Position numbers and translations under genes: made by a program
In this document: positions 58,062 through 64,000 of the stretch, piece by piece
How the letters are laid out: each line of letters begins with the position of its first letter
How positions within the stretch are numbered: the stretch's first letter is position 1
Source: Adenophora triphylla var. japonica
Lineage: Eukaryota > Streptophyta > Magnoliopsida > Asterales > Campanulaceae
Assembly: GCA_022495995.1 (NCBI GenBank)
Contig: JAFEMH010000938.1
Coordinates: forward strand, 186,001 to 250,000
Reading direction: 5' to 3'
DNA length: 64,000 bases
The notes under the pieces: model-generated
The model's input: only the letters and a program-made list of their open reading frames with translations
What the model was told of the DNA's origin: nothing
Databases searched by the model: none

Positions 58062-61019
58062 TCAGACGATTTTGCCAACTCTCCATCCTTTTTGCTGGGC
58101 ATGAACTACGATTGCAAAAGCAGCCACAATTATCATAATCGTACAGTTTTCAGACTTGGAGAAAAACTCTGAACTTGTTCTAGAGTCGTATTTGTGGTAG
58201 TAAGGCCTGAAAACAGGATCTCTCATGCAATCATAACCATGAATAATGAACCTTAAAGCGGAGAAGCCAATGTAGTAAACTTTACTAAGGGGCTTCACTT
58301 TTGTCTGCCATACCATATTACCCAATATCTGTGGAAGCAAAAACAAATCCTGCGCAAGTCCACTGTACTTATCCAGTTCACTCACCCATTCAATGCTCTT
58401 TTCCTGAATGTTTTGTGTGATGTGTAGAATTGAAAAACCAACCATGTGAATCATGGTGGTGTAGAGGAAGATCAGGCTTTCATACGGATAGCGCTTCAAA
58501 GATAAAGATTTAGCAGCGAAGACTCGAGATTCCCAAACCTTTTGGCAGAGTCTAAGAGTGAGTACAAAAGCGATCACTAGAAGAAACTTGACAGCATAAT
58601 CAAGCATTTCGGTTTTCATTGACGATCTAGCACGATATAAGCGGGTTTCAGGATACAGGTACTCCTTCCAATTGAAAAGAACTGCAGTGTTCATGATCAG
58701 AGGAAGTGCATAACCAAGAGATTGTATACCAAGCATTACCAAAGACACGAAAGGAAAAGCATCAACCTTTTTTTGGCCATAGTACAACTGATTCGCTAGA
58801 CAAGCCACTGATGCTAAAAACACAATAACCCGGAAAACTGCCTCAAAGTTTTTTCGAAATATGATCTGTCTATTGTTGTCCATATATGGAATCGGAGCCG
58901 TGCTTAGGCTGACGAGGCTGAAATAAAGTGGGTCGCCCTTGTTCCTTTGGCTGGTAACAGAGACCTTTGCTGTTGGATTTATCAACCACAAGATGATATT
59001 TGATGAGTACTCAATTTTCACCTCTATTGAACAGTCCATCTTGCTTTCATGATTCGTCTTTGGGAGATATCTGCAACCTATCAGATACGCCTTGCCAGTT
59101 AATTGATCATAGAGCCCCTCAACTGATAGCTTTGAGATATGAATATACTGTTTTCCCGTAAACCGGAGATAACCCGAGATGTTAAGTGGCAGATCAAGCT
59201 CAGGACAAGTAGAACTAGCATTACTCTTCACATCCTTTGCCTGAAAAGAGCTGTCTTTCTTTTGAGGCCAGTGATGGCCAAACATCTGAGCTAGAGAAAG
59301 GATCTCAAAGCTAATAAAAGTTCTGTCAGTTTGATTATTGGAAGTAGAAAGTGGAAGAACACCAACAGAAAATGAAAGCTTGTTGGACAGATGAGAGAGA
59401 CTGGTTAAGTTATCTCGATCTTCAACAGCCGGATATTTGAGTAACAGTTTCTTCACCAGGGCCAACGATTCAAAATTCTGATTCCTCTTTGTAAGAGCAG
59501 CAGCAAAACCCATTTTTGAATATCTGTAAGACAACCGAGATTTTACTGTTTGAACATTGTAGCTGTCGTGAAGATCAGCAGGACGAAGTTCTTTCTTGAA
59601 AATAAGGAAATCTTCTGAACCTGTTTTCTTGATGCTAGAGATGATCCCAATTAGTGTGCTTCGTTGAGTGACCGAAATCGTTACAGGAAAGTATAAACAT
59701 ATTCGAGAATTGCATCCACCAGTAGCTGTCTCCATTCCCAGACAACCAACCATGCAAAGTCTCCCATTAGAGGAATTCCATGTTCCCTCTGCAGAAATAC
59801 TCAGTTCAGAAAGACCTGTTCTTGATCCCATAGAGAAATGATCCTCCACAGGAGAAACTGCTCTAAAGACAGCTGAAACTTTAGCAGTTCTGAACTTGTT
59901 TGAATTATCACCTCGCATGCAGCGTATGTTTTTCATGATCAACTTGTACCTATCGAGCATCTGATATGGTTCTTCCTTCTCCCTCCCTACCATAAAGGGG
60001 CCAAAATTGTTGCAGGACTTTTTAGTGTCATTGCACGTTGAGAAAGAGACTATCTCGAACTTATCAGAGTAAGTTGGCAAAATTTTACAAAATTGAGACC
60101 CTCCATAAACTTTGATATCATCATCTATCAATCCATCCTGACATGGAAACATGTCACAAGCTCTTGACACAAGTTTCTCTGAATCAAATTCATAATTGTG
60201 GCTGTATCCCAAGTGTGAAGAAATATGGACTTTATCAAAATATTTAAAATCTGATTTATCATTCAGACTTCTCAACTCTCCGATCACTGCTCTGCGAGTC
60301 AAAGTGACATTCTGGGGATAGCGAAGAATAAGCATGAGCCGATCATCTTTAATAAAAGAAGACTGACAGCTATAATCATTCTCGTTCCGACTCCAAGACC
60401 CATAATAATCAGAAAAAGCTTTATTGAAAGGATGCAATGAAGTTCCCAATAAGCACATAATACGCTCACCTCCATTCTCTTCGGATTCAACATAAACTCC
60501 TTCAAACACGATAGTCTGATCAGAGTATCCTGGGCTTTTGTGGAACCATGGGGTCCATCTTTGGGGCATGTAATGCAATGTTCTGTTCCTCGTAAGTCCT
60601 ATGGACATCAATCCACAAAGACCAAGTGAATTATCAGACTGATGAGCAAAATCTATGCCCATCACCCAAAAGGAAGCGAGCTTTAAAAGAGATTCATTGT
60701 TTGAAGAGTAATTCCTTGGCATGTCGCTGTCATCAAATGGCATCAGCGGTCGACTACCACCAGAATCTTGCACCCAATCTCCATTCTGGAAATTGATGTC
60801 TTCCCCGAGTAGGGAAATCATGTTGCCACCATGTTTGGACTTGGATGCTAAAGATAGAACACCGCTACATTCTCTTTGGACCTCTGAAGTACGTTCGAAC
60901 TTGCACATACTTCTAAAATCTGAATCCGAATCCGAATGGGAAGCTATTGTAGTATCAATCAAGGCAAGCTGGAAGAATGACAGAATACAGAGATGATAAA
61001 CTAGAAGTAGAATCTTCAT
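58062..61019 (-). CDS. DUF2921 multi-spanning membrane protein
   Basis: A single uninterrupted exon of 985 residues. I chose the ATG at 61019 because MKILLLVYHLCILSFFQLAL is a clear signal peptide; the frame is open upstream to an ATG at 61181, which would add 54 residues. Family members are plant proteins with a large N-terminal extracytoplasmic region and several C-terminal membrane spans; database names such as PII uridylyltransferase are not supported by any motif here. Visible are Cys-rich blocks (CKFERTSEVQRECSG, GRLCMVGCLGMETATGGCNS, YLIGCRYLP), many N-glycosylation sites, then spans from about residue 725 (VFRVIVFLASVACLANQLYY, PFVSLVMLGIQSLGYALPLI, FLLVIAFVLTLRLC, IFLYTTMIHMVGFSIL, a final IMIIVAAFAIVV). 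The LFLLPQILGNMVW and YDCMRDPVFRPYYHKYDSR blocks are typical. The biochemical function is unknown. It looks intact. Confidence 0.88.
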   Translation of the reverse strand: MKILLLVYHLCILSFFQLALIDTTIASHSDSDSDFRSMCKFERTSEVQRECSGVLSLASKSKHGGNMISLLGEDINFQNGDWVQDSGGSRPLMPFDDSDMPRNYSSNNESLLKLASFWVMGIDFAHQSDNSLGLCGLMSIGLTRNRTLHYMPQRWTPWFHKSPGYSDQTIVFEGVYVESEENGGERIMCLLGTSLHPFNKAFSDYYGSWSRNENDYSCQSSFIKDDRLMLILRYPQNVTLTRRAVIGELRSLNDKSDFKYFDKVHISSHLGYSHNYEFDSEKLVSRACDMFPCQDGLIDDDIKVYGGSQFCKILPTYSDKFEIVSFSTCNDTKKSCNNFGPFMVGREKEEPYQMLDRYKLIMKNIRCMRGDNSNKFRTAKVSAVFRAVSPVEDHFSMGSRTGLSELSISAEGTWNSSNGRLCMVGCLGMETATGGCNSRICLYFPVTISVTQRSTLIGIISSIKKTGSEDFLIFKKELRPADLHDSYNVQTVKSRLSYRYSKMGFAAALTKRNQNFESLALVKKLLLKYPAVEDRDNLTSLSHLSNKLSFSVGVLPLSTSNNQTDRTFISFEILSLAQMFGHHWPQKKDSSFQAKDVKSNASSTCPELDLPLNISGYLRFTGKQYIHISKLSVEGLYDQLTGKAYLIGCRYLPKTNHESKMDCSIEVKIEYSSNIILWLINPTAKVSVTSQRNKGDPLYFSLVSLSTAPIPYMDNNRQIIFRKNFEAVFRVIVFLASVACLANQLYYGQKKVDAFPFVSLVMLGIQSLGYALPLIMNTAVLFNWKEYLYPETRLYRARSSMKTEMLDYAVKFLLVIAFVLTLRLCQKVWESRVFAAKSLSLKRYPYESLIFLYTTMIHMVGFSILHITQNIQEKSIEWVSELDKYSGLAQDLFLLPQILGNMVWQTKVKPLSKVYYIGFSALRFIIHGYDCMRDPVFRPYYHKYDSRTSSEFFSKSENCTIMIIVAAFAIVVHAQQKGWRVGKIV

Positions 61020-62391
61020 GTTTGATAAGGCAAATTTACTTGAGAAATCAAAACAATTTGGACAGAAATTAATACAAGATTTGTAGACAGAGACATAACT
61101 TACAGACAAAAGTATGAAGGCATAGTCAACTGTAGAAGACATCACACCTTCACAAAATATTGCTGTTTCAATATTAATCAATTCATTTATTTCCCTTTCA
61201 AAGACTTCCTCTGGATTTGTCTTTTACAGTGCACTACCTTGGATTTTCCGTCCTACCGACTACCAGTAATGGTCTGTCCCATCCTTCGTCCTCATTTGGC
61301 TCTACGAAGATCCCACGAAGTCTCCGCCCTCGACGCCAACTCCCTCCACTCTACTGACGACCCCAACTCTCACACTCGCCGATGTCAAGCTCCGCAAGTG
61401 GAAACGAGCAGCCATTGAAGGGTTTACATATAATGATTTCATACTAAGGCTCCGATTGTTTTACTAAAAGTAACTTCCGGAAAATGACTTTCAAAAAATG
61501 TTTTCCTGAAATGAAATGATCCAGTTTTCCGTTGTTTGGTAAATGGTAATTAAAAAAACATAAAAACTATTGGCTAGTAGTGTTTCCAACTTCACAAACC
61601 CAATGTCATTAGATCACCTAGCAACCAAAATCCATCATTTTCCTTCAATTGGGTCAGCAATCTCTCTCTCTATCGTTTCTCAGTCCTCCAACCCCCACCA
61701 GATCTTGAAAACCCATTAAAATCTGCATATACATATTATATATACGTACATAAACATGTAAATGCAAGGCTATTACGTACTAAAAATAGCATTCCAAGAC
61801 CCTCCAACTCTTTTAGGCATTTTGGCGAACAACTCTCGTGCATCATATCCCAACAGCGGCACTTCCCATAAGCTTCGGTTACCTTGCTATGCAAAAAACA
61901 CTGGTGAAGTTGGAGTAAAGATGATGAGATAAGATGATAATGAAGTTTTCTGCTTTCAAAAACGACGCATTTCTAAGTACAGAGATGGAGCAGTTGGGCG
62001 TAGAAGGGCCAGTCTAAGGTACAGGAAAACTATGAATGCAAAATGTGAAGATGTGCATATTGCTCAGATGGTGTTTGATAAAATGCCTAGAAGAGATTAG
62101 ATGGTTAATGGTACGGTTCAAGTGTATGCAGTGAAAACTAAGTTTGGGTTACATGTTGGCAGCAATGATTTCTGGTACGTGAGGAAGGCAACTTTAGACT
62201 TAGAATACAATTCAAATTGTCCTTACCTTTTAAAACAACAAGCTGTTATTACAAATCTGGCACAAGAAAACATTATGCACAAATCAATCATAAACACACA
62301 ATTCACACATTTATTTAGCTAAAAGAATGATGTAGTAAAACTCTTCTGCGGCTGCTGATCGGAGCCATTGCAACTCTTCTTTTCGTATGAT
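61020..62391. other. spacer with gene fragments
   Basis: A GC-richer stretch at 61237-61420 reads ADVKLRKWKRAAIEGF but is unrecognised. 61448-61560 resembles the 16218-16400 MITE. The rest is non-coding apart from the PPR-like fragment at 62050-62200. Confidence 0.4.
62050..62200 (+). pseudogene. possible pentatricopeptide-repeat (PPR) fragment
   Basis: The frame reads DVHIAQMVFDKMPRRD, a stop, then VQVYAVKTKFGLHVGSNDF. A-x-x-VFDxMPxRD and a YAVKTGFGxDVxVxNxL-like stretch are PPR hallmarks. It is short and interrupted, so probably a relic. Confidence 0.4.
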
Positions 62392-64000
62392 TTATATCTT
62401 CACTGCTTTCTTGATTGTTTTGATGGATGATTTAAAGAAGTTATTACTTGCTCCATTCTTGTCACCCTCACTCTCATCATCATTTACCAATGGCTTCTTG
62501 CCCATGCAATCCACCCCCTTTCTCATGCCCAATATTATAGATGGAGAAGATGGGATCATTCGAAATGATCTAGCACTTTCAGACCTCTTGAGCATCTTCC
62601 CACCCTTCTCTGATCTAGCACAATCCGTTTCATATCCATTGCTTTTCACTGATAATTTGTATGGAGGATCCTTTAAGTGTAGTTTTCTGGCTTCCGACTC
62701 AACAATCTCTTCTTGCTCATTGGTGGCATCTTTCTTTTGAATATTGTTCTTCCAGTTATCCCCACTCGCATGCTCCATTTCCTCTGCATCTGATGATTCT
62801 GGAAACCTCAAGATTTTGATTTCCTTCTGTGGGTATTTCAAATTCAGCTTTCTGATGATTTCATCAGTCTTGCTGACATTTCCCTCAGCAATTTGACCAT
62901 CTTCGTCAGTTCCCTCCAACAACATCTGAAGCCACTTCTCTACATTTCCTTTTCCACGTTGCTTTCTGCTGTCATCGTCCTCCTCTCCTTCTGGTTCATG
63001 AGCTGGGAATTGGGTGTCAAACGGCATTCCCTCTCCTAATCTCAGCTTTTGAAGTTTGTCCTCGATTATAGTTTCGTCCTCTGCCATGACTACTATTGGG
63101 TTATCACTTTCCTCATACTTCACTTCGCAAATATCATCTACAACTTGCCGAGATGAACCTGCTTCTGATGCTTTATGTTCCTCTTCCAAGAATTCTCTAA
63201 GTTCCTTGTGTAAAAGTGTCCTTGAATCGATCTCAGGCAGGTCCAATGCATTGTTCTCATCTTTATCTTCCTGCATCCCTTCCGTTTTCTTCTCTAATTG
63301 TGCTATTGGTTTACTTCCTGGTAAATATGAGACCGCCTTCGCATCTCTCTCTCCGAAGAATGTCTCATCCATTCTTGATCTCTTTCTTGCTTGCTCCCAT
63401 TCTGGCCTAATCTGTTTCTCGAGCTCATCTCTCTGCTTGAATTTCTTGTGAAGCTCCCTCTCAGACGAATCACAAATAGCTTTCTGAGCTTCAAGTCGTG
63501 CCATGAGAGCATTACTTGCTGCCTGATTCAACCTCACTTGTTCCTTATAAACAACACTCCTGCAAGAAAAAAATAAAAAAATTAGAACAAATACGAAAAC
63601 TCATAGCTGTCTCTTTAACCAAATTTGATTGTTACTGATCTTACTGGTGCATTGCATCTCGAATCATCTTCTCTAGCATTGCTCTATACGAGGATTGCGC
63701 CTCTGCTAAGCGCCGACACTTTTCAGCCCGTCTTCTTCGTTTTATTAGGACCAACTCCAAGTCTTGGATGGCAACTCTCTCCTCATCAGTCTTTTGTTTC
63801 AGTTCATCAACTTCATCATCCAGTTTCTGTATTTCTGTCTGCATCTTTGTTGTTTCTTCTCTCTGTCTCAATGAATCTCTGGCCAAGACAATAGCTTGAT
63901 ATGGGTTGTTTACTATGTCTGGATTTTCATTCTCTTTTGACATATTTGATTTCAATTTTCTTGCAGCTGCCACCACAACAACAGTAAAAGTCAATTATGG
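62392..64000 (-). CDS. coiled-coil protein of unknown function (5' end beyond the window)
   Basis: Two exons seen: 63645 upward to at least 63943 (an ATG, MSKENENPD) and perhaps to the window edge, then 63559-62392 ending in a stop. The junction joins CA to G (Gln) with GT-AG borders. The protein has about 490-505 residues. The first exon is a heptad-rich coiled coil (QTEIQKLDDEVDELKQKTDE, VLIKRRRRAEKCRRLAEAQS). The second begins SVVYKEQVRLNQAASNALMA and KQRDELEKQIRPEWEQARKR, then a long acidic, low-complexity region and a basic tail (FFKSSIKTIKKAVKI). I recognise it as a conserved plant type of unnamed protein but know no function. The true start is uncertain: a CAG before position 63967 could be a splice acceptor. 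Confidence 0.75.

Noticed and set aside
60721..60996. plus-strand frame within the DUF2921 gene
   Set aside because: Antisense shadow of a long conserved coding region.
1..64000. CRISPR array, operon or other prokaryotic system
   Set aside because: Repeats are explained by transposons and simple repeats; genes have introns and plant families.

Overview
The window is AT-rich nuclear DNA from a flowering plant, almost certainly a eudicot. The evidence is plant-only gene families with GT-AG introns (caffeoyl shikimate esterase, plastid ATP/ADP carrier, NPH3-like and DUF2921 proteins) surrounded by many plant transposon types. I cannot name the species.

About two thirds of the sequence is mobile DNA. 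From the left: a tiny TRIM retroelement (1726-2079). Three Helitron-like elements lie head to tail with no base between them (2558-11507, 11508-13631, 13632-14520). The first carries pieces of at least three host genes (LEA_2/NHL, TIP1-type S-acyltransferase, ethylene receptor) plus an unrecognised six-exon reading frame. Next come palindrome-rich repeat DNA and a 6.4 kb Copia-type LTR element (16599-23028) with nearly identical LTRs around a dead interior.

The first gene block follows: CSE (lignin pathway, +, 24915-25972) with two MYB-type AC boxes upstream, and the vacuolar H+-ATPase c'' subunit (-, 33127-26436). Intron 2 of the ATPase gene holds a young, antisense, coding-poor LTR element (26987-30380). 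A hAT-type element with tRNA-like pol III boxes lies at 34019-34642. An 8.7 kb Mutator-like element with a 9-bp target duplication occupies 35901-44595. It carries convergent decayed genes: a plant mobile domain protein (+), and a MULE transposase with a SWIM motif and an OTU-type protease domain (-). It is also packed with a family of short palindromes.

The second gene block runs from 45627 to the right edge: a plastid ATP/ADP translocase (NTT, five exons, +), a SINE (-), an LTR-element remnant, two tandem BTB-less NPH3-family genes (+), an intronless DUF2921 membrane protein (-), and a coiled-coil protein of unknown role running off the right edge (-). From memory, CSE, a BTB-less NPH3 gene and a DUF2921 gene are also neighbours in Arabidopsis (At1g52760-At1g52780), so this looks like an old syntenic block into which transposons and other genes have been interleaved. 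No prokaryote-type systems are present. The strongest candidate for something little described is the MULE with its covarying palindromes and large inverted repeat between convergent genes.
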